Source: Anaerolineae bacterium (GTDB lineage Bacteria; Chloroflexota; Anaerolineae; Aggregatilineales; Ch27). From it: DNA of 62,519 nt. The position numbers and the translations under genes are program-made. Positions 15,680 through 25,870 of this stretch are shown here, one piece after another; position 1 is the first letter of the stretch, and each line of letters starts with the position of its first letter. The DNA is taken from contig JABLXG010000021.1 of assembly GCA_013178165.1 (NCBI GenBank), forward strand, positions 1-62,519, read 5' to 3'. Under the pieces are notes generated by a model. It had not been told where the DNA came from, did no database searches, and saw only the letters and a list, made by a program, of their open reading frames with translations.

Positions 15680-18600
15680 ATGAGGCGGCGGCTGGATACT
15701 AAGAATTACGCGCGGACGCACGACGTTCACCATTTGCCTTCCCTGATCGAGGTCCAGTTGGCCTCGTTCGACTGGTTCCTCAAAGAAGGGCTGGGCGAAC
15801 TGTTTGACGAAATCAGCCCGATTGAGAGCTTTAACGGTAACCTGCGGCTCTACTTCCCCGGCAAATCGCCGGAAGCAGAGCAATTTGGCCTGAAGTACTG
15901 GTTCGAAGAGCCGAAGTACAGTGAAGAAGTCTGCCTTGAGCGCGACATCACCTATGCCGCACCGCTTTACATCCGGGTAGCTCTGGTCAACCGCGAGGCC
16001 GGTGACGAGGTCACCGTTTCCGACATCTTCATGGGGGACTTCCCCCTGATGACGGAAAAGGGCACCTTCATCATCAATGGCACCGAGCGCGTGGTGGTCA
16101 GCCAGCTCATCCGCAGCCCCGGTGTGTACTTTGCCGCAGAAGAGGATCGCACGACCGGGCGCTTCCTCTCTACCGCCAAGCTGATCCCCGATCGCGGCGC
16201 GTGGATGGAATTCGAAACGCGCAAGAGCGATTACATCACCATTAAGTTCAACCGCAAGCGCACAGTCCCCGTCACCATCCTGCTGCGTGCCCTGGCCGCT
16301 GTTGATGATGGCTACAGCCACATCTCCCCGATCAAGACCGGCACTGACGAAGAGCTTCTGGCCATCTATGCCGAGACGGACAACGACCCGGATCACCAGT
16401 ACCTGCTGGGCACCATGAAGATGGAACCGCAGTGGGACCTGCGGGAAGGTCAGACCATTGCCGAGGCGGCGCTGCTGGAGTTCTACAAGCGGATGCGCCC
16501 CGGCGATCCCCCCACCCTGGATAACGCCCGCGAGTATCTGGTCAGCCAGCTCTTTGACCAGCGGCGTTACGATCTGGAGCGCGTGGGACGCTACAAGCTG
16601 AACCAGCGCCTGCGGCTGGACGACAAGATCGAACGCACCACCCGCACGGTCACCGCTTATGATCTAGTCGAACTGGTGCGCCGGATGATCCAGATCAACA
16701 ACGGCGCCGCCAGCCCGGACGACATCGACCATCTGGGCAACCGTCGCGTCAAGACCGTCGGCGAGTTGATCCAGAACAAGTTGCGCGTGGGGATGCGCCG
16801 TACTGAGCGCGTCGTCCGCGAGCGCATGTCCATCCGTGAAAGCGAGAGCATCACCCCGGTGACGCTGGTCAACATCCGCCCCATCGTGGCGGCGGTACGC
16901 GAATTCTTTGGCTCCAGCCAGCTCAGCCAGTTCATGGATCAGACCAACCCACTGGCCGAGTTGACCCACAAGCGTACCCTCTCCGCCCTCGGCCCCGGCG
17001 GTCTGCGCCGGGAGCGCGCCGGCTTTGACGTGCGCGACGTGCATCACAGCCACTACGGGCGCATCTGCCCCATCGAAACACCGGAAGGTCCTAACATCGG
17101 CCTGATCGGACGCCTTTCCAGCTATGCTCGCGTCAACGAGTACGGCTTCATCGAGACACCCTACCGCAAGGTCCTGCGAAGCCTGCCCATTGACCACCCG
17201 GAACTGCCCGGTCGGCTGCTGGGTGAAGATGTCCTGCATCCGACCACTGACGAAGTGCTGGCGGAAGAAGGCACGCTGATCGACGAAGCACTGCTCAACA
17301 AGCTCCGCAAAGCTGGCGTCACTGATATCCCGATCCCGCCCTATGTGAGCAATGAAGTGCATTACCTCTCCGCCGATGAGGAAGACAACTACTTCATCGC
17401 TCAGGCCAACGCGTTGCTGGATGAACACGGGCAGTTCGTCGAGACACGCGTCTCTGCCCGGCACAATCAGAAGTTTGTGCGAGCCTCGATTGACCGGATC
17501 GACTTCATGGATGTCGCCCCGTGCCAGATCGTCGGCATCAGCGCTTCGCTGATCCCCTTCCTGGAGCACGACGACGCCAACCGCGCCCTGATGGGCTCCA
17601 ACATGCAGCGGCAGGCCGTCCCCCTGCTCCAGCCCGATGTGCCGATCGTCAGCACCGGTATGGAAGATCAGGCGGCCTACGACAGCGGTCAAGTGCTGGT
17701 CGCTGATGTCTCCGGCGAGGTCATGAGCGTTCAGGGCGATCGCATCGTCATCAAGACAGATAGCGGCGAGCGTGTTTACCGCCTGCGCAAGTACAATCGC
17801 TCCAACCAGTCCACCTGCATCGACCAGCGCCCGATTGTGCGCAAGGGCCAGTGGGTGGAGGCCGGCACGATCATCGCGGATAGCTCCTCGACCGTCAACG
17901 GCAACCTGGCGTTGGGTCACGATGTGCTATGCGCTTTCCTGAGCTGGGAAGGCGGCAACTATGAGGACGCCCTGCTGGTCAGCGAGGCTTTGATCCGCGA
18001 GGACAAATTCACCAGCGTCCACATCGAAAAGCACGAGATCGAAGCCCGCGACACCAAGCTCGGCCCGGAGGAGATCACCCACGACATCCCCAACGTGGGC
18101 GAAGATGCGCTCAAGAACCTGGATGAGCGCGGCATCGTCCGTATCGGCGCGGAAGTCGGGCCGAATGACATCCTGGTTGGCAAGATCACCCCCAAGGGTG
18201 AGAAGGAACTCAGCCCGGAAGAGAAGCTCCTGCGCGCCATCTTCGGCGAAAAAGCGCGGGAGGTCAAGGATTCATCCCTGCGGCTGCCCCACGGCGAAAA
18301 AGGCAAGGTCGTCGACGTGCGCATCTTCGACCGGGAAGAGCACCGCGACCTGCCCGCTGGCGTTGACCAGATGGTGCGCGTCAGCGTGGCCCAGCGCCGC
18401 AAGCTCACCCAAGGCGACAAGATGGCTGGTCGCCACGGCAACAAGGGTGTGATCTCGCGGGTCGTCGCCATCGAGGATATGCCTTTCCTGGCCAACGGCG
18501 AGCCAATCGAGATCATCCTGAACCCGCTGGGTGTGCCGGGCCGGATGAACATCGGCCAGGTGTTGGAAACTCACCTGGGCTGGGCGGCGGATCGGCTGGG

Positions 18601-19597
18601 CTTCCGCGCTATCACGCCGGTGTTCGACGGCGCCGAGGAAAGCGAGATCGAAGCCGAACTTGGCCGCGCCTGGCTGATCGACGAGGCATGGAAAGACATC
18701 ACCCGCCGGGCCTGGAACTGGCTGAAGGAACAGGAACACGATACCGAATACCTGGAAGACGACGACCAGGCCCGCCGCCTGTTCATCGAATACTGGCTGG
18801 GCCAGAATGGACGCTACGATCCCGAAATGCTGGCCCTCAATGAGGTCTACGCCCGCCGCGCCGTCCTGGCCGAATGGCTGCGCGAACGTGGCTACGACCC
18901 GGAGAAAGCCCTTACCTTCCAGATGGAGGGCCTGAGCCTGCGCGAGCGCGAAGAGCGCGATCGCTACGCCCGTGATATCGCCCTGCGCATCTGGCTGGAA
19001 CAACAGGGCGTCAGCTACCAGCCCGACCTGTGGGGCGATGACCTCAAGGCGCTGGCCGACCGCGTGATGTTCCGGACGGGCGAGCCTGTGCCGATCTACG
19101 GCAAGATGTGGCTCTACGACGGCAAGACCGGCGAACGCTTTGACCGCCCGGTCACGGTGGGCTACATCCACATGCTCAAGCTGGCCCACCTGGTCGAGGA
19201 CAAGGTGCACGCCCGCTCTACCGGCCCCTATAGCCTGGTCACCCAGCAACCGCTGGGCGGCAAGGCCCAGTTCGGTGGCCAGCGCTTTGGCGAGATGGAA
19301 GTGTGGGCGCTGGAAGCTTACGGCGCTGCCCACACCCTGCAGGAAATGCTGACCGTCAAATCGGACGATATTCAGGGTCGTGTCAAGACCTACGAAGCCA
19401 TTGTCAAAGGCGAGCCAATTGAAGAACCGGGCATCCCGGCCAGCTTCCGTGTTCTGGTCAAAGAGCTGCAGAGCCTTGGCCTGGCCGTTGAAGCGATCAC
19501 CGAAACCGGCGAAACCATCCGCTTTGGCAAGGAAGAAGAAAAGGCCCAGCAGGCCCGCGTGCCGGGTGGGCTGCTCAACCTGCATGAAGCGGAGTAG
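15680..19597 (+). CDS. rpoB: RNA polymerase beta subunit
   Basis: The 1305-residue protein is the catalytic beta subunit of RNA polymerase. It shows [20 protein letters not shown] (about 414-432), [33 protein letters not shown] and the C-terminal [25 protein letters not shown] 15680 follows GAGGAG, and the 30 upstream in-frame codons are leader. Two features are unusual. Roughly 130 extra residues lie between the TPVFDGA motif and the GK(M)WLYDGKTGE motif (about 993-1137). The rifampicin pocket has Thr 433 where E. coli has Arg529. No rplJ/rplL gene precedes it and no rpoC follows. Confidence 0.98.
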   Translation: MRRRLDTKNYARTHDVHHLPSLIEVQLASFDWFLKEGLGELFDEISPIESFNGNLRLYFPGKSPEAEQFGLKYWFEEPKYSEEVCLERDITYAAPLYIRVALVNREAGDEVTVSDIFMGDFPLMTEKGTFIINGTERVVVSQLIRSPGVYFAAEEDRTTGRFLSTAKLIPDRGAWMEFETRKSDYITIKFNRKRTVPVTILLRALAAVDDGYSHISPIKTGTDEELLAIYAETDNDPDHQYLLGTMKMEPQWDLREGQTIAEAALLEFYKRMRPGDPPTLDNAREYLVSQLFDQRRYDLERVGRYKLNQRLRLDDKIERTTRTVTAYDLVELVRRMIQINNGAASPDDIDHLGNRRVKTVGELIQNKLRVGMRRTERVVRERMSIRESESITPVTLVNIRPIVAAVREFFGSSQLSQFMDQTNPLAELTHKRTLSALGPGGLRRERAGFDVRDVHHSHYGRICPIETPEGPNIGLIGRLSSYARVNEYGFIETPYRKVLRSLPIDHPELPGRLLGEDVLHPTTDEVLAEEGTLIDEALLNKLRKAGVTDIPIPPYVSNEVHYLSADEEDNYFIAQANALLDEHGQFVETRVSARHNQKFVRASIDRIDFMDVAPCQIVGISASLIPFLEHDDANRALMGSNMQRQAVPLLQPDVPIVSTGMEDQAAYDSGQVLVADVSGEVMSVQGDRIVIKTDSGERVYRLRKYNRSNQSTCIDQRPIVRKGQWVEAGTIIADSSSTVNGNLALGHDVLCAFLSWEGGNYEDALLVSEALIREDKFTSVHIEKHEIEARDTKLGPEEITHDIPNVGEDALKNLDERGIVRIGAEVGPNDILVGKITPKGEKELSPEEKLLRAIFGEKAREVKDSSLRLPHGEKGKVVDVRIFDREEHRDLPAGVDQMVRVSVAQRRKLTQGDKMAGRHGNKGVISRVVAIEDMPFLANGEPIEIILNPLGVPGRMNIGQVLETHLGWAADRLGFRAITPVFDGAEESEIEAELGRAWLIDEAWKDITRRAWNWLKEQEHDTEYLEDDDQARRLFIEYWLGQNGRYDPEMLALNEVYARRAVLAEWLRERGYDPEKALTFQMEGLSLREREERDRYARDIALRIWLEQQGVSYQPDLWGDDLKALADRVMFRTGEPVPIYGKMWLYDGKTGERFDRPVTVGYIHMLKLAHLVEDKVHARSTGPYSLVTQQPLGGKAQFGGQRFGEMEVWALEAYGAAHTLQEMLTVKSDDIQGRVKTYEAIVKGEPIEEPGIPASFRVLVKELQSLGLAVEAITETGETIRFGKEEEKAQQARVPGGLLNLHEAE

Positions 19598-19635
19598 CCG
19601 CCAGCCCAGGCTACAACAATATGCGCTATCGCTGC

Positions 19636-19661
19636 TGCGCCGGCTCTCCTGGGCCGGCGCA
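19636..19661 (+). terminator. Terminator-like hairpin after rpoB
   Basis: TGCGCCGGC (19636-19644) pairs with GCCGGCGCA (19653-19661) around an 8-nt loop, 39 bp after the rpoB stop. The following sequence TCGCTTTG is only weakly T-rich. It supports rpoB being transcribed alone. Confidence 0.65.
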
Positions 19662-19724
19662 GTCGCTTTGTAGCTGAAAAGTCTATGAGAGTTGCCTGTC
19701 TGACGCCGCACTGTCTAGCTATTG

Positions 19725-19744
19725 ATCACGTTTTGTGATATGAT
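19725..19744 (+). promoter_or_regulatory. Candidate -10 element with overlapping palindrome
   Basis: TATGAT (19739-19744) is a good -10, but no strong -35 lies 17 bp upstream. ATCAC (19725-19729) and GTGAT (19735-19739) form a perfect inverted repeat that reaches into the -10, the placement expected of a repressor or activator site. No regulator can be named from this. Confidence 0.4.
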
Positions 19745-19784
19745 ACCTCGCATTCAGAGCGCTTTTCACAGGACAGAGACTGAC

Positions 19785-20522
19785 ATGGCCAACAACGACG
19801 GTCGCCGCCCGATCCTGGTGCAGGTACGAAGCCTGACCAAAATCTACGAACAAGGAGGCCGCCAGCTGGTCGTCCTCGACAATGTCGACCTGGACATCTT
19901 CACCGGCGAATTCCTGATCCTGCTGGGCAGCAGCGGCAGCGGCAAGAGCACTCTCCTCAACCTGCTCAGCGGCGTCGACCGCGCCGATCGTGGCGCCATT
20001 ACCGTCAACGGCACAGATATCACCACCCTCAGCGAACACGAGCGTACCATCTTCCGCCGCGACCAAATGGGAATCGTCTTCCAGTTCTTCAACCTGATCC
20101 CCACCCTGACCGTCCTGGAGAATGTTACCCTGCCCTACGAGTTGCGCGGCCTGAATCACCGCCAGGGGCAAAAGCTGGCCCTGGCCATGCTGGAGCGCGT
20201 CGGCCTGGCGGAGCGCGCCACCGACTTCCCGGACAGGCTCAGCGGCGGGCAGCAGCAGCGCGTAGCCATCGCCCGCGCCCTGGTGCACGAGCCGATGCTC
20301 GTCCTGGCAGACGAACCCACCGGCAATCTTGACGAGGATACCGGCCAAGAAGTGCTTTCCCTGCTCTTGGAACTGACGCGCAACGCGGGCAAAACACTGG
20401 TTATGGCCACCCACAACCCCGCCATTGTCCCGCTGGCCGACCGGGTTTGCCGTGTGCAGCATGGCAAGCTCCATTTGGTCGCACCGAGCGCTGAAGCCTT
20501 CGCGGCGGTGAGTGAGCGATGA
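19785..20522 (+). CDS. ABC transporter ATP-binding protein (LolD/MacB type)
   Basis: The 245-residue ATPase has Walker [10 protein letters not shown] (around residue 46), a Q-loop, the signature [19 protein letters not shown] (about 151-169), Walker [12 protein letters not shown] and the switch His in ATHNP. The order and spacing match the LolD/FtsE/MacB group that works with FtsX-like permeases in lipoprotein release, efflux or mechanotransmission. ATG 19785 has AGGA upstream. The stop overlaps the permease start (ATGA), so the two form one complex. A hairpin before the gene and the inverted repeat over its promoter suggest separate control from rpoB. Confidence 0.9.
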   Translation: MANNDGRRPILVQVRSLTKIYEQGGRQLVVLDNVDLDIFTGEFLILLGSSGSGKSTLLNLLSGVDRADRGAITVNGTDITTLSEHERTIFRRDQMGIVFQFFNLIPTLTVLENVTLPYELRGLNHRQGQKLALAMLERVGLAERATDFPDRLSGGQQQRVAIARALVHEPMLVLADEPTGNLDEDTGQEVLSLLLELTRNAGKTLVMATHNPAIVPLADRVCRVQHGKLHLVAPSAEAFAAVSER

Positions 20523-23095
20523 TCGCCCGACGCCTGTTGATGTTCCGCCTGGCCCGGCGCTACATCAGCCGCCGCCTGTTGCAGAGCGTGCTGTTCGTTG
20601 TCGGCGTGGCTGTCGGTGTGGCAGTCGGCGTAGCCATCGATCTGGCCAACCGTTCAGCCAAACAAGCCTTCACCCTGAGCGCCCAGAGTATCAGCGGCAA
20701 GGCTACCCACCAGATCATCGGCGGCCCAGCGGGCCTGTCTACCGCGCTGTATACCCGCCTCCGGCTCGAATACGGTCTGCGTGCCAGCGCCCCGGTCGTG
20801 GACGCTTATGTGAGCGCGATGGAACTGGACAATCAGCCTCTGCGGTTGCTTGGTGTGGATGCCTTTGCAGAAGCCCCCTTCCGAGACTACCTGACCACAG
20901 CCGCCATTGAAGGCCAGAACCAGGCGGCCTTTGACGCCCTCAACCTCTTTTTGACCCGCCCCGGTGCCGTCCTGCTCAGTGCAACACTCGCCGACCGCTA
21001 TGGCATCCAGCCAGGCGACAGCCTGACACTGGGCATCAATGCCGGGCAGGTCCGCGTGGAAGTTGCCGGACTGCTCCACCCAGGCGACAGCCTGAGCGCC
21101 CAGGCGCTGGACACACTGCTGCTGGCGGATATCGCCACTGCCCAGGAGTTGCTGGGCAAACCCGGCGTGCTCTCCCGTATCGACCTGATCCTCCCACCCG
21201 ATTACGATGTCGCCGCCCTGACCGCCCTGTTGCCACCGGGCGCCACCCTGACCACGCCCGGCGCCAGAGATAACGCCTTGAGCCAGATGACCGCCGCTTT
21301 CGAGCTGAATCTGCGGGCGCTCAGCCTGCTGGCGCTGGTCGTTGGCGCCTTCTTGATCTACAACACAGTCACCTTCAGCGTCGTCCAGCGGCAACCGGTG
21401 ATCGGGATCATGCGCTCGCTGGGCACCACCCGCCGCCAGATTTTCACCCTGATTCTGGGCGAGGCCATCCTGCTGGGCACGATTGGCACGATTCTGGGAC
21501 TGGCGCTGGGGATTATCCTCGGCAGAGCCGTTGTCGGCCTGATCGCCCGGACGATCAGCGATCTATACTTCTCGGTGACGGTGCAGCGGGTGACCATCGA
21601 CCCAGCCACGCTACTTACCGGCGCGATCATCGGCCTGGTGGCCAGCGTGATCGCCGCGCTGATCCCATCCTATGAAGCAACGCGCACGCCCCCCGCCGGG
21701 ACTATGCGCCGTTCCGAGGTAGAGCGACGCTCGCAGCGTATCACACCGTACATGACGGCTGCCGCGCTCATCCTGGTTGTGCTGGGGATCGCCATTCTGC
21801 ACGTACCCACCCAGAGCGTGGTCGCCGGTTTCGCTGCCCTGTTCCTGATCGTAGTCGGTAGCGCCCTGCTCACCCCGCTGGTCTTGATCGGGATCATGCG
21901 CCTGGTCACGCCGCTGATGACATGGCTGTTCGGCGTAGTCGGGCGTCTTGCCCCCCGCGACGTGATCCGCTCCCTGAGCCGTACAGCGATCGCCGTAGCC
22001 GCCCTGACGATTGCCGTCAGCGTGATCGTCGGCGTCGGGATCATGATTGCCAGCTTCCGCCTGACCGTGACTGACTGGCTGAACGTCACCCTCGGCGCGG
22101 ATATCTTCGTCTCGCCACACACCCTCGGCGGGACCCGTGCTACCGCCGATCTGGACCCGGCTCTGGTTGACCGGCTGGCGGCCGTTGATGGTGTGACGCG
22201 GGTCAGCACCGTCCGCAACGTCACCGTCACCGCCCCGGATTACCCGGACCTGCCCCCGGCTAACCTCTCAGCGATCACTCATGACATCAGCCAGCGGCGC
22301 TTCGCCTGGAATCTGGCCCCGGATGGCGACTGGTGGCCGCTGCTGGTCGATGGCGGGGTCATCGTGACCGAACCGTTCGCCTACCGGCGTGGCATCACAC
22401 CGGAGCGTAACACCATCACCCTGTTGACCGATCGCGGGCCGCAGACGTTCACCGTCATCGGCGTCTACTACGACTACACTACCGACCAGGGGACGATCAC
22501 GATGTATGACGGGGTCTACCGGCGCTACTTCGACGACCCCTTTGTCTCGTCACTGGGTCTGGATGTCGCCCCCGGAGTCGACCCGCAGGCGGTGATCGAT
22601 ACCCTCCGCACGGAGACGCTGGCCGGGCAGAATCTGATCGTCCGCAGCAATAGGGGCCTGCGTGATAGCGCCCTGGAGGTCTTCGAGCGCACCTTCGCCA
22701 TCACCACCGCCCTGCAACTGCTGGCGACGCTCGTCGCCTTCATCGGCATCCTGAGCGCGCTGATGTCCCTGCAACTGGAGCATGCCCGCGAATACGCCGT
22801 GATGCGCGCCAACGGCCTGACCCCGCGCCAGCTCTGGCAGCTCACGCTCACCCAGACCGGCCTGATGGGCGGAGTGGCGGGTCTGCTGGCCGCGCCGATC
22901 GGGCTGGCCCTGGCTATCGTCCTGATCGAGGTGATCAATGTCCGGTCCTTCGGGTGGAGCATGCAGATCGCCTTCGTACCGGGCGAATTCGCCGGGGCGT
23001 TTGCCGTGGCGCTGGCGGCGGCGCTGCTGGCTGGCGTCTATCCTGCCTGGCGGCTGAGCCGCCTGCCGGTAGCTGAGGGGCTGCGGATGGAGTAA
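20519..23095 (+). CDS. FtsX-like ABC transporter permease, two-domain
   Basis: This 858-residue permease carries two FtsX-type membrane blocks of three to four helices each, at about residues 260-390 and 730-850. Each is preceded by a large outside MacB_PCD-like domain, and one helix is at the N-terminus. Further helices at about 410-500 join the halves. Such duplicated permeases pair with a LolD-type ATPase and usually move or extract lipids, lipoproteins or peptides. The substrate is unknown. The start overlaps the ATPase stop by 4 nt. An internal ATG at 20540 is a possible later start. Confidence 0.85.
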   Translation: MIARRLLMFRLARRYISRRLLQSVLFVVGVAVGVAVGVAIDLANRSAKQAFTLSAQSISGKATHQIIGGPAGLSTALYTRLRLEYGLRASAPVVDAYVSAMELDNQPLRLLGVDAFAEAPFRDYLTTAAIEGQNQAAFDALNLFLTRPGAVLLSATLADRYGIQPGDSLTLGINAGQVRVEVAGLLHPGDSLSAQALDTLLLADIATAQELLGKPGVLSRIDLILPPDYDVAALTALLPPGATLTTPGARDNALSQMTAAFELNLRALSLLALVVGAFLIYNTVTFSVVQRQPVIGIMRSLGTTRRQIFTLILGEAILLGTIGTILGLALGIILGRAVVGLIARTISDLYFSVTVQRVTIDPATLLTGAIIGLVASVIAALIPSYEATRTPPAGTMRRSEVERRSQRITPYMTAAALILVVLGIAILHVPTQSVVAGFAALFLIVVGSALLTPLVLIGIMRLVTPLMTWLFGVVGRLAPRDVIRSLSRTAIAVAALTIAVSVIVGVGIMIASFRLTVTDWLNVTLGADIFVSPHTLGGTRATADLDPALVDRLAAVDGVTRVSTVRNVTVTAPDYPDLPPANLSAITHDISQRRFAWNLAPDGDWWPLLVDGGVIVTEPFAYRRGITPERNTITLLTDRGPQTFTVIGVYYDYTTDQGTITMYDGVYRRYFDDPFVSSLGLDVAPGVDPQAVIDTLRTETLAGQNLIVRSNRGLRDSALEVFERTFAITTALQLLATLVAFIGILSALMSLQLEHAREYAVMRANGLTPRQLWQLTLTQTGLMGGVAGLLAAPIGLALAIVLIEVINVRSFGWSMQIAFVPGEFAGAFAVALAAALLAGVYPAWRLSRLPVAEGLRME

Positions 23096-23118
23096 GATCT
23101 CCCTCTTATCCTGCGCTT

Positions 23119-23147
23119 TTGCCCCCCCCTGAGGACAGCCCTATAAT
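23119..23147 (+). promoter_or_regulatory. Promoter of the SRA-like gene, with flanking inverted repeat
   Basis: TTGCCC (23119-23124) and TATAAT (23142-23147) are 17 bp apart. TGAGGA (23130-23135) and TCCTCA (23150-23155) form a 6-bp inverted repeat flanking the -10, which could be an operator. The leader before ATG 23181 would be about 27 nt. Confidence 0.6.
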
Positions 23148-23180
23148 GATCCTCAGCGCAGCGCCGTTGGAGAGGTAAGT

Positions 23181-23582
23181 ATGTTCACCAAAGGCAAGGA
23201 GTACCGGCGGCGTGATATCCACAAGCTTTACGGCGGTCAGGAACAGGGTGGCATCAGCACACCCGCAAGCCACAACATGGTCTTTCTGTTCCGCAGCCCG
23301 CGAGGACAGGAATCCGGCTACGTTGATGGGTGGACCGATCAAGGTACCTATTTCTACACCGGCGAAGGCCAGCGTGGCGATATGGAGTTCAAGCGGGGCA
23401 ATGCTGCCATCCGCGATCATCTTGCCGCCGGCAAGGAGCTTCACCTTTTCGAGCAGAGTAGACCAGGGTACGTGATCTACGTCGGACAGATGGTGTACCA
23501 GGGTTATCACTACCAGCAAGGGCCAGATGCGCAGGGCTATATTCGCCAGATGATCGTCTTTGAGCTTAAGCCGGTCGGCTAA
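23181..23582 (+). CDS. Small SRA-like (McrA N-terminal type) protein
   Basis: The 133-residue protein resembles the SRA-like domain found at the N-terminus of ScoMcrA-type, modification-dependent HNH nucleases. Shared features as I recall them are an IHKLYGGQEQGGIST stretch (about residues 13-27), GYVDGWTDQGTYFYTGEGQ (about 46-64), a GNAAIRDH helix and a KELHLFE strand. Those domains flip and read modified or phosphorothioated DNA. Here no nuclease domain follows, and the gene stands alone with its own promoter and a GGAGAGG site. It may sense modified bases or be a remnant. The function is inferred. Confidence 0.65.
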   Translation: MFTKGKEYRRRDIHKLYGGQEQGGISTPASHNMVFLFRSPRGQESGYVDGWTDQGTYFYTGEGQRGDMEFKRGNAAIRDHLAAGKELHLFEQSRPGYVIYVGQMVYQGYHYQQGPDAQGYIRQMIVFELKPVG

Positions 23583-23589
23583 AGCCCCC

Positions 23590-23618
23590 TTGCCACGCCC
23601 CCACCCCGCCGCTACAAT
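23590..23618 (+). promoter_or_regulatory. Promoter placing transcription start at the ATG (leaderless)
   Basis: TTGCCA (23590-23595) and TACAAT (23613-23618) are separated by 17 bp. The -10 ends 7 nt before ATG 23626, so the predicted start of transcription coincides with the start codon. No ribosome-binding site is visible. Confidence 0.65.
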
Positions 23619-23625
23619 CCCCGTT

Positions 23626-24483
23626 ATGAGCAACCCCGCTACCCTCCCGCCCATCGCCCTGCTGAGCGATTTCGGCACGCGCGACGCCTATGTCGGCACG
23701 ATGAAGGGCGTCCTGCAGCGCGAATGCCCCGGCGTGCCCATGATCGACCTCACCCACGAGATCGCTCCGCAGAACGTACGCCAGGCAGCCTTCGTACTGT
23801 GGACATCTTACCGCTACTTCCCAGGGGGGACGGTCTTCCTGGTCGTAGTCGATCCTGGCGTAGGTGGGCGCCGTCGCGCTCTTGCCATCCAGGCCGGGGA
23901 TTTCCGCTTTGTCGGGCCAGACAACGGCGTCTTCAGCGAGGTGCTGGCTGAATTGCGTGACTGGCAGGCAGTAGCCCTTAACGAAGTGCTGATTGCACCG
24001 GAAGGCCTCTCCGCCACCTTCCACGGACGCGACCTCTTCGCACCAGCCGCCGCCCGGCTGGCCTGCGGGCAGCCGCTGGCTACCCTGGGCCGTCCAGTCA
24101 CTGACCTGATTACCCTGCCCATCCCGGCCCTGTCTGTCACGCCACACGCTTTTAGCGGGGAGATCATCTACATTGACCACTTTGGCAACGCCGTCACCAG
24201 CATCGGTACCTGTCGCTGGGGTGCTGACGGCCGTTTGACCCTGACACCGCGCTTGCAGCCGGATGCCGCTCCGATCACCTTTGACCCGACTCGCGTGACC
24301 CTAACAGTGGGCGGGCAGCGCTTCACCCGCATTGCCCGTACCTATACCGAAGTCAAACCAGGCAGTCCTGTTCCCCTGATTAACAGCGCCGGTCAGCTAG
24401 AGATTGCCGTCAACCAGGGCAATGCCCGCCAGGTGCTTGGCCTGGCCGTCGGTGACAGAGTAACCGTGCTACCCGGCCCATGA
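23626..24483 (+). CDS. SAM hydroxide adenosyltransferase (DUF62 / SAM hydrolase family)
   Basis: The 285-residue protein belongs to the fluorinase/chlorinase-related family whose ordinary members hydrolyse S-adenosylmethionine to adenosine and methionine. LLSDFGTRDAYVGTMKGVL (about residues 12-30) is the N-terminal Asp motif. VVVDPGVGGRRR (about 75-86) and FVGPDNGVFS follow, and IDHFGNAVTSI lies in the C-terminal domain. The fluorinase-specific loop is not evident, so hydrolase activity is more likely than halogenation. ATG 23626 was chosen because it lies at the predicted leaderless start. The upstream frame overlaps the SRA-like gene. Confidence 0.9.
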   Translation: MSNPATLPPIALLSDFGTRDAYVGTMKGVLQRECPGVPMIDLTHEIAPQNVRQAAFVLWTSYRYFPGGTVFLVVVDPGVGGRRRALAIQAGDFRFVGPDNGVFSEVLAELRDWQAVALNEVLIAPEGLSATFHGRDLFAPAAARLACGQPLATLGRPVTDLITLPIPALSVTPHAFSGEIIYIDHFGNAVTSIGTCRWGADGRLTLTPRLQPDAAPITFDPTRVTLTVGGQRFTRIARTYTEVKPGSPVPLINSAGQLEIAVNQGNARQVLGLAVGDRVTVLPGP

Positions 24484-24513
24484 TCCTGCGCCCCTTTGCC
24501 CAGGAGCACATCT

Positions 24514-25800
24514 ATGGAACAATTCGTGATCGAAGGCGGATACCCCCTGCGCGGCGAGATCACAGCTAGCGGTAACAAAAACGCTGCGCTGAAAATGCTC
24601 CCCGCCTGTTTACTCACCGATGAGCCGGTCACCCTCCACAACGTACCGGATATCGCCGACGTCCGGATCACTGCCGAATTGCTGGAGCACCTGGGCGCGA
24701 CCATCGAACGGCTGGACGCGCATACCTGGCGCGTTCACGCGCCCACGATCCGGACAACCGATCTCCCCCCGGAGAAGGCGCGCCTGATCCGCAGTAGTGT
24801 TGTACTGGCCGGGCCGTTGCTTGCCCGCGAGGGCCAGGCTACCCTGCCCGGCCCCGGCGGAGATGTAATCGGTCGCCGTCGCCTGGATACACACATCCTG
24901 GCCCTGGAGAAGCTCGGCGCACAGATTGACCACGAGGGCGGCACGTTCCACATGCGTACTAACGGCCTGCGGGGAGCGAACATCCTGCTGGACGAAGCCA
25001 GCGTCACCGCCACAGAAAACGCCATCATGGCGGCAGTATGTGCCAGTGGCACCACCATCCTGCGCAACGCTGCCTCGGAGCCGCATGTGCAGAACCTGTG
25101 TCATATGCTGAATGCCATGGGCGCCCAGATCGAAAACATCGGCTCCAACACACTGACCATCCACGGCGTCAAGCGCCTGCATGGCTGCGAAGCCCGTGTG
25201 GGAGCCGACTACCTGGAGGTGGGCAGCTTCATCGGCGCGGCGGCGATAACCGGTGGCGAGATCACCATCCGGGAAGCTGACCCGGAACATCTGGACATGA
25301 TCGCCCTGGTCTTCGGCAGACTGGGCGTGGAATGGCAGGTGCGCGGGCGGGATATCTTCATCCCCGCCACCCAGGAATTGACTATCCGCAAAGACCTGGG
25401 CAACCGCATCCCGGAGATCAAGGCGCAGCCCTGGCCCGCCTTTCCTTCTGACCTGCTGAGCATCGCTCTGACCGTCGCCACGCAGGCTGCCGGTTCTGTG
25501 CTATTCCACGAATGGATGTATGACGGGCGCTTCTTCTTCACCGACAAGTTGATTAGCATGGGCGCACGGATCGTGCTCTGCGACCCCCATCGGGCGCTGG
25601 TGTACGGTCCTACGCCGCTGCACGCCGTGCCCAGCATCTCCAGCCCGGATATCCGCGCCGGGATGGCTCTGCTGCTGGCGGCGCTGGCCGCTCCCGGTCA
25701 GACAACCATCCAGAACATCCGCCAGATCGATCGCGGCTATGAGCGCGTTGAGGAAAAGCTGAGTGCGCTCGGCGCGCACATCACGCGCCTGAACGCCTGA
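24514..25800 (+). CDS. murA: UDP-N-acetylglucosamine 1-carboxyvinyltransferase
   Basis: MurA transfers enolpyruvate from PEP to UDP-GlcNAc, the first committed step of peptidoglycan synthesis in the cytoplasm. The 428-residue length is normal. SGNKNAALKML (residues 19-29) holds the conserved Lys-Asn pair. In the active-site loop GPGGDVIGRRRLD, position 117 is Asp (codon 24862-24864) where most MurA proteins have the fosfomycin-targeted Cys (C115 of E. coli). Asp at this place occurs in naturally fosfomycin-resistant MurA proteins. ATG 24514 follows CAGGAG, and the gene sits 30 bp after the SAM hydrolase gene. Confidence 0.95.
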   Translation: MEQFVIEGGYPLRGEITASGNKNAALKMLPACLLTDEPVTLHNVPDIADVRITAELLEHLGATIERLDAHTWRVHAPTIRTTDLPPEKARLIRSSVVLAGPLLAREGQATLPGPGGDVIGRRRLDTHILALEKLGAQIDHEGGTFHMRTNGLRGANILLDEASVTATENAIMAAVCASGTTILRNAASEPHVQNLCHMLNAMGAQIENIGSNTLTIHGVKRLHGCEARVGADYLEVGSFIGAAAITGGEITIREADPEHLDMIALVFGRLGVEWQVRGRDIFIPATQELTIRKDLGNRIPEIKAQPWPAFPSDLLSIALTVATQAAGSVLFHEWMYDGRFFFTDKLISMGARIVLCDPHRALVYGPTPLHAVPSISSPDIRAGMALLLAALAAPGQTTIQNIRQIDRGYERVEEKLSALGAHITRLNA

Positions 25801-25811
25801 CCCACAAAAAC

Positions 25812-25840
25812 AATGGGAGCGGCGTAACCCCGCTCCCATT
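25812..25840. terminator. Bidirectional terminator between murA and the flavoprotein gene
   Basis: AATGGGAGCGG (25812-25822) pairs perfectly with CCGCTCCCATT (25830-25840) around a 7-nt loop. It lies between convergent genes and can serve both. The minus-strand side is followed by TTGTTTTTGT, a better U tail for the leftward transcript. Confidence 0.8.
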
Positions 25841-25870
25841 CGCTGTCACATCTCATGCACCGGGCAGATG

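Noticed and set aside
16664..17920. Minus-strand open frame of 418 codons
   Set aside because: It is antisense to rpoB.
18272..19711. Minus-strand open frame of 479 codons
   Set aside because: It is antisense to rpoB and shows no motif.
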